Assembly: GCA_945871625.1 (NCBI GenBank)
Contig: CAMBWL010000030.1
Span: 1-9,347 of the forward strand
Reading direction: 5' to 3'
From: Bifidobacterium breve
GTDB lineage: Bacteria; Actinomycetota; Acidimicrobiia; Acidimicrobiales; Ilumatobacteraceae
DNA: 9,347 bases
Of this stretch, positions 1 through 6,709 are shown one piece after another (within the stretch, counting starts at the first letter, position 1; every line of letters begins with the position of its first letter). Below the pieces are notes generated by a model, which saw only the letters and a list, made by a program, of their open reading frames with translations, made no database searches and had not been told where the DNA came from. A program made the translations under genes and the position numbers.

Positions 1-67
1 AACGCTTCACTCTACAGACCTTGGTTTAAGCGAGGACAAACCAGCGCAAGTTGCTAAAGTTAAGTAA
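1..67 (+). CDS. 3' end of an unrecognised upstream gene (partial)
   Basis: The frame beginning at base 2 is open from the window edge to a TAA at 65-67 and gives a 21-residue tail ending in QVAKVK. The other two forward frames carry stops in this stretch. The stop lies 2 bp before the ATG at 70, so if it is a real gene it is probably co-transcribed and translationally coupled with the formate dehydrogenase gene. The tail matches no family I know. It does not resemble the end of the FeS subunit at 5771-6709, so it does not look like a second copy of that gene. It may also be open by chance. Confidence 0.35.
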   Translation, partial: TLHSTDLGLSEDKPAQVAKVK

Positions 68-69
68 TT

Positions 70-2004
70 ATGGCAAAACACAAGTTTGACCCGTTCATGC
101 GGATCACCGAGCCGATGGTCCGCGACAATGGCGTGTTGCGCGTTGCGACTTGGCAAGAGGCGTTGATCAGAGCCGCAAAAGGTTTAGCCGAAACACGAGA
201 TGCATTCTCGCCGACGGCAGTCGGCTTCTGTTCATGCTCGAAGTCGACCAACGAGATGAACTTCATCGCCCAAAAGTTCGCTCGTGCAGTGATCGGCACG
301 AACAACATCGATTCATGTAATAGAACTTGACACGCACCTTCGGTGGTCGGTCTGGCCACCGTTTTCGGAGCAGGCGGAGGAACTAGTTCGTACGCCGAAG
401 TTGAAACAACCGATGTAGTTGTGCTTTGGGGTTCAAACGCCCGCGAAGCGCACCCAATTTACTTTCATCACGTGCTGCAAGGCGTGCGCAACGGCGCAAA
501 ACTTTTCGTCGTTGACCCGCGACGAACCGCTTCGGCTGAGTTCGCCGATATCTGGCTCGGTCTAAATGTCGGCTCGGATATCGCTCTGTCGAACACGATC
601 GCTCGCGAAATTATTCATGCGGGCTTGGCCCACAAAGAATTCATCCAAGGCAGCACCACAAATTTTGTGGAGTATGCAAAGTCTGTTGAGCCATGGACGC
701 TCGAAGTTGGCAGCAAAGTCACCGGTGTGCCAGCAGATGCAATTCGCGAACTCGCCCACTCGTTTGCCAAAGCAGGTAGCGCCCAATTGTGTTGGACACT
801 CGGCATCACCGAACATCACAATGGTGTCGACAATGTTCTCAGTCTGATCAACCTCGCACTTCTTTGCGGCCATGTTGGTCGGACAGGTGCAGGTCTCAGC
901 CCATTGCGCGGCCAGAACAATGTTCAGGGTGGCGGCGACATGGGCGCGTTGCCGAACAAACTGCCCGGCTTCCAAGATGTGCAAGACGATGTTGCCCGCG
1001 AAAAATTCAATAAATTGTGGGGCTGCGCGATTCCGCCCGAAAACGGCTGGAACCTCACAGAAATGTTTGCCGCGATGGAGCGCAAAGATATACGAGCAAT
1101 TTTCGTAATCGGCGAAAACCCCGCTCAATCTGAAGCCGACGGCGCCCACGCCACGCACTTGCTCGAGAATCTCGATTTCTTGGTTGTGCAAGACATATTC
1201 ATGACCAAGACTGCCGAACTCGCCGATGTGGTTCTGCCTGGTTCGGCATCGTGGTGTGAAAGTGACGGAACCGTCACCAACTCAGAACGCCGAGTGCAGC
1301 GCGTACGTAAGGCGATCAACTCGCCGGGCAACGCTCACGACGATATTCAAATCATTCTCGACCTCGCTCGCGAAATGGGCCACGATTGGAAATATGCGTC
1401 AACCGAGGAGATCTGGGATGAACTTCGCAGCCTCTCTCCGATGCACGCCGGAATGTCGTATAAGCGCTTGGCAGAACTTGGCGGCATTCAGTGGCCATGC
1501 TTCAGCGAAGACAAACTTGAACCATCTTTTTTGCACGGTCGCTTGTGGGACAAAGACCCGGCCAAGCGCGGCCGATTGGCGCCGTTCAGTGTCGTGATCG
1601 ACGAACCACCAGTTGAAGCCACATCGCCAGAGTTTCCGTTGCGACTGACAACTGGTCGAAGACTCGACTCGTATAACACCGGCGTTCAGACCCGCGGTTT
1701 CGATAGCCCCTTGCGTTTTGGCGAAACAATCGACGTTTCGCCTGAAGATGCCGAACAGCTTTCAGTGCGCGACGCTGAGATCGTTCGCGTCAGTTCTTTG
1801 CGAGGTTCACTCGAAGTGCCCGTGCGCATCGACAAGAGTTTGCGACCTGGTCTCGTGTTCATGTCGATGCACTTCCCTGACCAGGTGAACACAAACTTGA
1901 TAACCATCGATGCAACTGATCCAAAATCGGGTACTGCAGAATTCAAAGCAGCGGCCGTGAAAATCGAGCGAATTAAAGAAAAAATGCCGATTGCCGGCGA
2001 ATAA
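70..2004 (+). CDS. fdhA: Formate dehydrogenase catalytic (molybdopterin) subunit, selenocysteine-containing, lacking its N-terminal [4Fe-4S] domain
   Basis: Oxidises formate to CO2 at a Mo- or W-bis-pterin centre in the cytoplasm. The frame runs 644 residues if the UGA at codon 87 (328-330) is read as selenocysteine; it sits in R-T-Sec-H-A-P-S-V, matching the R-V-U-H-G-P-S-V site of E. coli FdhF. Other family motifs are RGQNNVQGGGDMGALP (Arg280 is 193 residues after Sec87, the same spacing as Sec140-Arg333 in FdhF), ADVVLPG near 385-391, NSERRVQRVRKA, and a C-terminal dinucleotide-binding domain from about 522. The chain starts just after the point where the cysteine-rich Fe4S4 domain should end. 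In-frame stops at 55-57 and 61-63 exclude an upstream extension, and that domain is encoded at 5771-6709. The ATG at 70 has only a weak ribosome-binding site and probably relies on coupling to the gene ending at 67. Two tandem TAA stops close it. Family is certain; Sec reading is very likely. Confidence 0.9.
328..330 (+). other. In-frame UGA read as selenocysteine (codon 87 of the FDH catalytic subunit)
   Basis: The TGA interrupts an otherwise continuous frame, with conserved FDH sequence on both sides (N-N-I-D-S-C-N-R-T before, H-A-P-S-V-V-G-L after). It falls at the residue that ligates Mo/W in formate dehydrogenases, which is Cys or Sec in known enzymes. There is no frame change and no decay of the flanking sequence, which argues against a pseudogene. 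Decoding needs SelA/SelB/SelC/SelD elsewhere in the genome; none of these is in the window. Confidence 0.88.
331..365 (+). promoter_or_regulatory. Bacterial SECIS-like hairpin directly after the Sec UGA
   Basis: CGGTGG at 341-346 pairs perfectly with CCACCG at 356-361. Inside this stem a U at 347 is either bulged or wobble-paired, C348 pairs with G354 or G355, and the apical loop contains GGUCU. In E. coli fdhF the SelB-binding hairpin also has an AGGUCU loop, and its key G23/U24 are counted from the U of UGA. Here the same numbering puts G and U at 350-351, the identical positions. The UGA is followed by C, as in fdhF. The stem is also coding, so some of the similarity reflects conserved protein sequence, but the paired, GC-rich stem supports a working SelB target. 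Confidence 0.75.
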
Positions 2005-2012
2005 TAATTTCT

Positions 2013-2050
2013 AGTGCTCCGGCACTGTGACTTGTTAGTGCTCTGGCACT
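2013..2050. repeat. Two near-identical small palindromes between convergent genes, 24 bp apart; possible weak bidirectional terminator
   Basis: AGTGC-TCCG-GCACT at 2013-2026 and AGTGC-TCTG-GCACT at 2037-2050 each form a 5-bp stem with a 4-base loop. They differ at one base and lie in the gap between the convergent fdhA (ends 2004) and dehydrogenase (ends 2035) genes. The second overlaps the last codons and stop of the dehydrogenase. On the minus strand both copies read Val-Pro-Glu-His-stop in the same frame, so this looks like a 24-bp tandem duplication of a gene end. There is no clear T-tract after either stem, so termination is only a suggestion. Confidence 0.45.
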
Positions 2051-3036
2051 AAAACAAACTTGCCGAAGTGCTTCTTCTCGAGAAACTCGCTTTGGGCTTT
2101 GGCGATATCTTGCAGAGCAAATGTCTTTGCCACGAGTGGCTTGATTTGATTTTTTTCGATGTAAGAAACAAGGTTTTTGAACACTGGCTCGTCCCACGCA
2201 GTGCAACCAATCAGGGTTAAGTCTTTCAAATAGAAAGTTCTCAGGTCGAGATTCACGACTGGCCCACCGATCGCCCCCGACGAGACATATCTCCCGCCCC
2301 GACGAAGCACTTTCAGCATCGACTCAAAATCTTGGCCACCAACATTGTCAACGACAACATCGATGGTTTCTTCGCCCAAAGCCGCGGCGATGTCAGTGCC
2401 TCGCTCGACAATCTTGTCGGCACCAATTTCAATCGCATGTTTGGCTTTGTCGGCGCCAACGATCGCCACAACCCGTGCACCGCGAAGCTTTGACAATTGC
2501 ACGGCAGCCGAACCAACACCACCCGACGCTCCAGCAATCAAAACATGATCGCTCTTTGAAACCTTCGCTCGCAGCAACATGTTCTCAGCCGAACCATAAC
2601 TACACGGAATCGAGCCCAACTCGACATCGCTCCAATTCGACTCAATTACAAACACCTCGCTAGCCGGCACTTTTACCAACTGAGCAAAAGCACCGTCGAA
2701 ATCTGAGCCCATCCAAATATTGCGCAGCGAGCCAAAGCCATCGGGCCGCATGCATGGTCGCACCAACACGCGTGAACCAACAAGTCGTGCTTCTTGATCA
2801 TCAGCGACTTCAACTATTTTTCCGCAGCAGTCGGTGCCCTGAATAAATGGGAATGGCGTTGCTACATCCCATCCACCATTTTCATACCAGCCCACTCGAG
2901 TGTTGATCTCAGTGTTGTTGACACCCGCCGCCAAAACCTGAATTAAAACTTCACCGGCACCAACAAGTGGTTTAGGCACATCTTTGTAGACAAGCTTGTC
3001 GTAGCCGCCATTACCCGTGGTGACAATTGCCTTCAC
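2035..3036 (-). CDS. Medium-chain dehydrogenase/reductase, quinone-oxidoreductase-like (zinc-free type)
   Basis: A 333-residue MDR-superfamily protein, near the usual 320-350. The N-terminal catalytic domain begins MKAIVTTG and contains LAAGVNNTEINTR, where zinc alcohol dehydrogenases would carry a catalytic Cys. The Rossmann cofactor-binding motif AGASGGVGSAAVQLS lies at about residues 168-182, followed by VDVVVDNVGG-type sequence and a C-terminal HFGKFVLVPEH end. The four-Cys structural zinc lobe is not visible, so I read it as an NAD(P)H-dependent reductase or dehydrogenase of the quinone oxidoreductase/crotonyl-CoA reductase-like group rather than a zinc enzyme. It starts at a GTG (complement of 3034-3036), 9 bp after the stop of the oxygenase gene at 3046, so the two form an operon. 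A role in reducing or oxidising the oxygenase product is likely from context only; the substrate is unknown. Confidence 0.85.
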   Translation of the reverse strand: MKAIVTTGNGGYDKLVYKDVPKPLVGAGEVLIQVLAAGVNNTEINTRVGWYENGGWDVATPFPFIQGTDCCGKIVEVADDQEARLVGSRVLVRPCMRPDGFGSLRNIWMGSDFDGAFAQLVKVPASEVFVIESNWSDVELGSIPCSYGSAENMLLRAKVSKSDHVLIAGASGGVGSAAVQLSKLRGARVVAIVGADKAKHAIEIGADKIVERGTDIAAALGEETIDVVVDNVGGQDFESMLKVLRRGGRYVSSGAIGGPVVNLDLRTFYLKDLTLIGCTAWDEPVFKNLVSYIEKNQIKPLVAKTFALQDIAKAQSEFLEKKHFGKFVLVPEH

Positions 3037-3045
3037 GGTGCAGAT

Positions 3046-3900
3046 TCAATCAATCAACGCATCGGCACGCAAGCCTGCGCGCTCGAGATGTATCGGCAGA
3101 ACTCTGCCGTAAAGCTCTTTGGCTCGTTGTGGGCTACTCACCATTCCAGGTTCAGAGACATAACTAAAAATTGCGACATATCGCTTTCGCTTACCTCGAA
3201 GTGGCGCAACACGATGCAACGAATATCTACCTTTGAAGATTTGTAGATCTCCAGGCTCAAGAATCACAGTTTTAATCATCGACTTGTCACCATCCAGAAC
3301 TCGCTGAACTTTTCCGTAGTTTTCTTCGGTCAATGAACGCACCATCGGGCTGTATTCAAACTCGCCTCCCGATTCAGCATTTTGAATCGCCAGCGTCACG
3401 GTGAAATTGTTCGTATCAAAATGCCATGGAAACCCGCCACCTTCCTCGGCAAGATTCACGACTACATCAGCCAACGGGTCGGCATATGGAAAAAAATTCT
3501 CTTCTTGCAGCACTTCTTTGATAAACGGAGAAAATGCCGGCCACTCGAATATCGCCCGCAAGATGCTGTCGCTGCCCAGGGTGTCGGCGGGCACGAACGC
3601 ATTCGACCGATCATAAAATCTGCGCAGCGGATGCGTGCTTGGCAAGTCTTCGCGATCTGGAAGAAAATATGGGTTCGTCCGTGTGAAATTACGGTGGCCA
3701 AACTTCTCGACTCTGTCACTTTCGACAATTAATTCGTCGATCTTTTCAGGTCTAACAAACCCTTTGAGCACGGCGCAGCCATCGGCTTCAATCAGAGCCT
3801 GTGCGCTTGTGAGCAGATCACGGCGTGCTTGGCAATCACGATCGATCGGGTATCTATCTAGATCTACAAAATCAGCTGCGGCAACAAAAGTTGTAGACAT
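3046..3900 (-). CDS. 2-Oxoglutarate/Fe(II)-dependent oxygenase-like protein (HxD...H)
   Basis: A 284-residue cytosolic protein with the double-stranded beta-helix signature of 2OG/Fe(II) enzymes. The motif FPWHFDTNNFTVTLAIQ supplies His160 and Asp162, GGEFEYSP follows, the distal ligand is His229 in SLHRVAPLRG, and basic residues at 235-240 could bind the 2-oxoglutarate carboxylate. The arrangement WHFD...TLAIQ...GGEFEY...LHRV recalls the family that includes amino-acid hydroxylases and BesD-type halogenases. The iron-binding Asp is kept here, which favours hydroxylation over halogenation. I chose the ATG (complement of 3898-3900) rather than the TTG at 3924, because the extra eight residues add nothing recognisable and GGA lies a plausible distance upstream of the ATG. 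It is first in a two-gene unit with the dehydrogenase and diverges from the FDH operon. The substrate is unknown; phytanoyl-CoA-hydroxylase-like is an alternative label. Confidence 0.8.
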   Translation of the reverse strand: MSTTFVAAADFVDLDRYPIDRDCQARRDLLTSAQALIEADGCAVLKGFVRPEKIDELIVESDRVEKFGHRNFTRTNPYFLPDREDLPSTHPLRRFYDRSNAFVPADTLGSDSILRAIFEWPAFSPFIKEVLQEENFFPYADPLADVVVNLAEEGGGFPWHFDTNNFTVTLAIQNAESGGEFEYSPMVRSLTEENYGKVQRVLDGDKSMIKTVILEPGDLQIFKGRYSLHRVAPLRGKRKRYVAIFSYVSEPGMVSSPQRAKELYGRVLPIHLERAGLRADALID

Positions 3901-3965
3901 ATATACGTATCCAATAATAGACAAGTCGCCATCTTGGTGATTTAAGTCGTAAAGTCAATGAGGCA
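3891..3965. promoter_or_regulatory. Divergent intergenic region with candidate promoters for both transcription units
   Basis: The 65-bp gap (3901-3965) between the divergent oxygenase and FDH genes must hold the start signals for both, unless transcription enters from further away. It is AT-rich. On the plus strand, TTGTAG (3891-3896) lies 16 bp before AATAAT (3913-3918), a weak -35/-10 pair. On the minus strand the same AT block reads TATTAT, a fair -10 for the oxygenase gene, without a convincing -35. No operator repeat is evident. A GAGG at 3960-3963 is only 2 bp from the ATG at 3966, closer than usual for a ribosome-binding site. Confidence 0.3.
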
Positions 3966-5774
3966 ATGGATCTCAAAATCGCATCAGGTACGGCCAACGC
4001 CGAAGAACGTCAGGCTGTCGACTCCCTACTTGGCCAGCCCTCCGAAACTTCGCAAGGCGCCCAACGTGACGAATCAGGGCTACGCGTTTCGCGTGGCGGC
4101 GGAGAATTACGCAAGTTACGACACTTGCTGTTGCCAACGCTGCATAGCGTCAACGATCGAGTCGGCTTCATCAGCCGTGGTGCAATTAATTATATTTCTC
4201 AGCGCCTCGATATCGCACCGGCCGAGATCTACGGTGTCGCTACTTTTTATGCGCTATTTGACACCAACGAACGACCTGCCCGCCAAGTTCACGTTTGCAT
4301 TGACCTCGCCTGTCGCGCGGCGTCAGGTTGCACCGAAGAAACACTTCCCGAAGGGGCAATTCCATCACCTTGTCTCGGCACATGCGAACGCGCACCGTCA
4401 GTACTCGTAATCGAAACTGGTGTCACCGTTCGCCAAGAAGTTCTCGCACCGGCGACAAAAACTCAAATTGCAGAACTTATAGCGGGCAAAAGCGCACCAA
4501 CCGAACAGCCAATCGCGCAAGCAGCACCGCAAACTCCGGACAAATCACTGGTGTTGCTTTCGCGAATCGGCATCGTCGACCCTCTTAGCATCGTCGACTA
4601 CGAATCCAATGATGGTTATAAGGCCTTGCGCAAGGCATTCGCAATTGGAGCAGAAAATGTAATCGCTGAAGTGACTGCGTCCGGATTAGTCGGTCGCGGT
4701 GGTGCCGCGTTTTCAACCGGCAGAAAATGGGCAGCAGTTGCATCTCAACCGGTCAAGACTCGATATCTAATTTGCAACGCCGACGAATCAGAACCTGGCA
4801 CATTTAAAGACCGAGTGCTTATGGAGGGTGACCCATTCGCGATGATCGAGTCGATGACGATTGCGGCATTCGCCACGGGTTGTCAACACGGCTACATCTA
4901 TTTGCGAGGCGAATACCCGCGCGCGTTGCGCAACTTGACGAATGCCGTCGAAGTCGCACGTAACAAAAAATATCTTGGTAACAATATTCTCGACACTGAT
5001 TTTAATTTTGACATCACAATTTTCAGGGGCGCTGGCGCGTACATTTGCGGCGAAGAAACGGCTATTTTTAATTCGATCGAGGGGTACCGCGGCGAGCCAC
5101 GAAACAAGCCGCCGTTTCCAGTTGAAGTCGGTCTCTTCGGCAAACCAACTGTGGTCAACAATGTCGAAACACTCTTCAATGTTCTTCCGATCATCAATGA
5201 TTCTGGCGAGAAATATGCGTCGTGGGGCTCAACTGGCTCTAAAGGCAAGAAACTTTTCTGCGTCTCGGGCGCCGTCAACAAGCCAGGTGTTTATGAAGTA
5301 AATTTCGGCGCCACATTGAGAGAACTGATAGACCTTGCCGACGGGCTCAAACCAGGCTCGCAGATACAGGCCGTGTTGCTGGGCGGTGCCGCTGGTGGTT
5401 TTGTTGGTCCTGAAGATCTCGACCTCGAGCTAACTCTTGAAGCAGCGAGGGCCGCAGGCACGACGCTCGGCTCAGGCGTGGTGATGGTGCTCGATCAAAG
5501 TGCAAACATGGTCGACCAACTGCAACGCATCGCCGCATTCTTTCGTGACGAGTCATGCGGCCAATGCGTGCCATGTCGAGTCGGCACAGTGCGACAACAA
5601 GAAGCCCTTGCCCGTTTGGTCAAGTCATCCGGCACCAACAACGCGGCGATTGATCTGCAATTGTTGCGCGATCTCGGCCAAGTTATGCGCGACGCCAGCA
5701 TCTGTGGTTTAGGTCAAACCGCGCACAATGCCATCGACTCTGCCCTGACACGACTTAAAGTATTTTCAGCATGA
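3966..5774 (+). CDS. fdhB: NAD-linked formate dehydrogenase diaphorase subunit, NuoE-NuoF (gamma-beta) fusion
   Basis: Passes electrons from the FDH iron-sulfur chain to NAD(P)+ through FMN. The 602 residues join two complex-I-like modules. NuoE-like part (about 1-160): VHVCIDLAC with Cys111 and Cys116, then CLGTC with Cys136 and Cys140, a thioredoxin-fold [2Fe-2S] site. NuoF-like part (from about 195): GLVGRGGAAFSTGRKW (from Gly240) and CNADESEPGTFKDR for FMN/NADH, GAGAYICGEETAIFNSIEG (from 355), an SLBB-like VSGAVNKPGVYEV segment, and a [4Fe-4S] site of Cys531, Cys534, Cys537 and Cys580 (SCGQCVPCR...SICGLG). Fdh1B of Methylobacterium is a comparable fusion, whereas FdsG/FdsB are separate. 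ATG 3966 gives an N-terminus (MDL...AEERQAVDSLLG) that I recall from actinobacterial homologues. The stop overlaps the next start by 4 bp (ATGA), showing translational coupling with the FeS subunit. Confidence 0.93.
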   Translation: MDLKIASGTANAEERQAVDSLLGQPSETSQGAQRDESGLRVSRGGGELRKLRHLLLPTLHSVNDRVGFISRGAINYISQRLDIAPAEIYGVATFYALFDTNERPARQVHVCIDLACRAASGCTEETLPEGAIPSPCLGTCERAPSVLVIETGVTVRQEVLAPATKTQIAELIAGKSAPTEQPIAQAAPQTPDKSLVLLSRIGIVDPLSIVDYESNDGYKALRKAFAIGAENVIAEVTASGLVGRGGAAFSTGRKWAAVASQPVKTRYLICNADESEPGTFKDRVLMEGDPFAMIESMTIAAFATGCQHGYIYLRGEYPRALRNLTNAVEVARNKKYLGNNILDTDFNFDITIFRGAGAYICGEETAIFNSIEGYRGEPRNKPPFPVEVGLFGKPTVVNNVETLFNVLPIINDSGEKYASWGSTGSKGKKLFCVSGAVNKPGVYEVNFGATLRELIDLADGLKPGSQIQAVLLGGAAGGFVGPEDLDLELTLEAARAAGTTLGSGVVMVLDQSANMVDQLQRIAAFFRDESCGQCVPCRVGTVRQQEALARLVKSSGTNNAAIDLQLLRDLGQVMRDASICGLGQTAHNAIDSALTRLKVFSA

Positions 5775-6709
5775 GCACGCAAGTCACAACCGGCCTTCAG
5801 GTTCGCAAAAGTATCGAACTGACGATCGACGGTAAAAAAATTACGGCACCAGAAGGCTCAACACTTCTCGATGCCTGCCGCGCATCAGGCAAAGAGATCC
5901 CCACTCTCTGTTACGGCGACACAATTACACCCAAAAATGCCTGCAGGGTCTGCATGGTCGAACTTGAAGGTTCACGCACACTCGTGCCAAGCTGTTCGCG
6001 CAAAGTCGAGGCCGGCATGGTGGTCAAAACAGACTCAGAGCGCACAACCCACAGTCGCAAACTCGTGCTCGAACTTCTCGGTTCATCGGTCGACTTGTCG
6101 TTGACAAAAAATGTCGCGAAATGGAATCAAAGTTACGACGCGAAACCCTCGCGGTTCGGTGCGCCGTCGTATCATCATGACAACCGCGACGATGCCGTCA
6201 CGGGTCATCATCATCCACCAGATGGCCAAACCGCCGAGACGGTGCACCAACCCGTCAAGATCGACAATGCGCTTTATATACGCGACTATTCGAAATGCAT
6301 TTTGTGTTACCAGTGTGTAGACGCTTGCGGCGAGCAGTGGCAAAACACTTTCGCGATCACAACTGCCGGTCGCGGCTTTGACACCAGAATTTCAACCGAG
6401 TTTGCTGTCGACCTGACTGATTCGGCGTGCGTTTATTGCGGTAATTGCATTCAAGTTTGCCCAACTGGCGCGCTGATGTTCACTAGTGAATACGACATGC
6501 GTCAAGCCGGCACCTGGAACGAACCCGAACAAACTCAAACTGACACGATTTGTCCGTATTGCGGTGTTGGTTGTGCACTCACCCTGCATGTGCAAGACAA
6601 CACAATCGTCAAAGTCACCTCGCCAAGCGACCACTCAGTAACGCACGGCAACCTGTGCATCAAAGGTCGCTTTGGCTTTCAACACGTTCAAAACACCAAG
6701 CCAGAGTAA
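5771..6709 (+). CDS. Formate dehydrogenase FeS subunit: NuoG-like N-terminus ending in the detached Fe4S4 domain of the catalytic subunit
   Basis: A 312-residue electron-relay protein corresponding to the N-terminal third of a one-piece FdsA/Fdh1A subunit. In order: a complex-I-type [2Fe-2S] domain with Cys47, Cys58, Cys61 and Cys75; a linker; two ferredoxin [4Fe-4S] motifs at Cys176/179/182/186 and Cys220/223/226/230; then TDTICPYCGVGC...GNLCIKGRFGFQHV with Cys261, Cys264, Cys268 and Cys296, the cluster and lysine that normally begin the molybdopterin domain (Cys8/11/15/42 in FdhF). It stops 16 residues after Cys296, just where the gene at 70 takes over. The His-Cys3 cluster domain of NuoG-like proteins is not seen; the linker at about 134-159 is His-rich (YHHDNRDD, GHHHPP, VH). 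It overlaps fdhB by ATGA, and its TAA abuts the next ATG. Standard annotation would be '2Fe-2S/4Fe-4S ferredoxin' or a partial FDH alpha. Confidence 0.9.
   Translation: MSTQVTTGLQVRKSIELTIDGKKITAPEGSTLLDACRASGKEIPTLCYGDTITPKNACRVCMVELEGSRTLVPSCSRKVEAGMVVKTDSERTTHSRKLVLELLGSSVDLSLTKNVAKWNQSYDAKPSRFGAPSYHHDNRDDAVTGHHHPPDGQTAETVHQPVKIDNALYIRDYSKCILCYQCVDACGEQWQNTFAITTAGRGFDTRISTEFAVDLTDSACVYCGNCIQVCPTGALMFTSEYDMRQAGTWNEPEQTQTDTICPYCGVGCALTLHVQDNTIVKVTSPSDHSVTHGNLCIKGRFGFQHVQNTKPE

Noticed and set aside
562..1191. 209-residue antisense open frame on the minus strand
   Set aside because: It lies wholly inside the FDH catalytic gene, its product resembles no family I know, and it is best explained as a shadow of the coding strand's composition.
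343..2004. A separate gene starting at the GTG at 343, with 70-330 as an independent small gene
   Set aside because: The two pieces are in the same frame, and the sequence across the stop (R-T-stop-H-A-P-S-V) is the uninterrupted FDH active-site motif. The GTG start would remove half of that motif.
70..2004. Nonsense-mutated pseudogene of formate dehydrogenase
   Set aside because: There is only one stop, it lies at the Sec/Cys position, a SECIS-like hairpin follows, and no frameshift or other decay is seen in 644 codons.
3898..3924. Upstream TTG start adding eight residues to the oxygenase
   Set aside because: The ATG at 3900 is a stronger start codon and the added residues show no family similarity. 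TTG remains possible but less likely.
4898..5281. 127-residue minus-strand open frame inside the NuoE-NuoF fusion gene
   Set aside because: It is entirely opposite conserved FMN- and NADH-binding sequence, with no recognisable domain and no sign of its own start signals.
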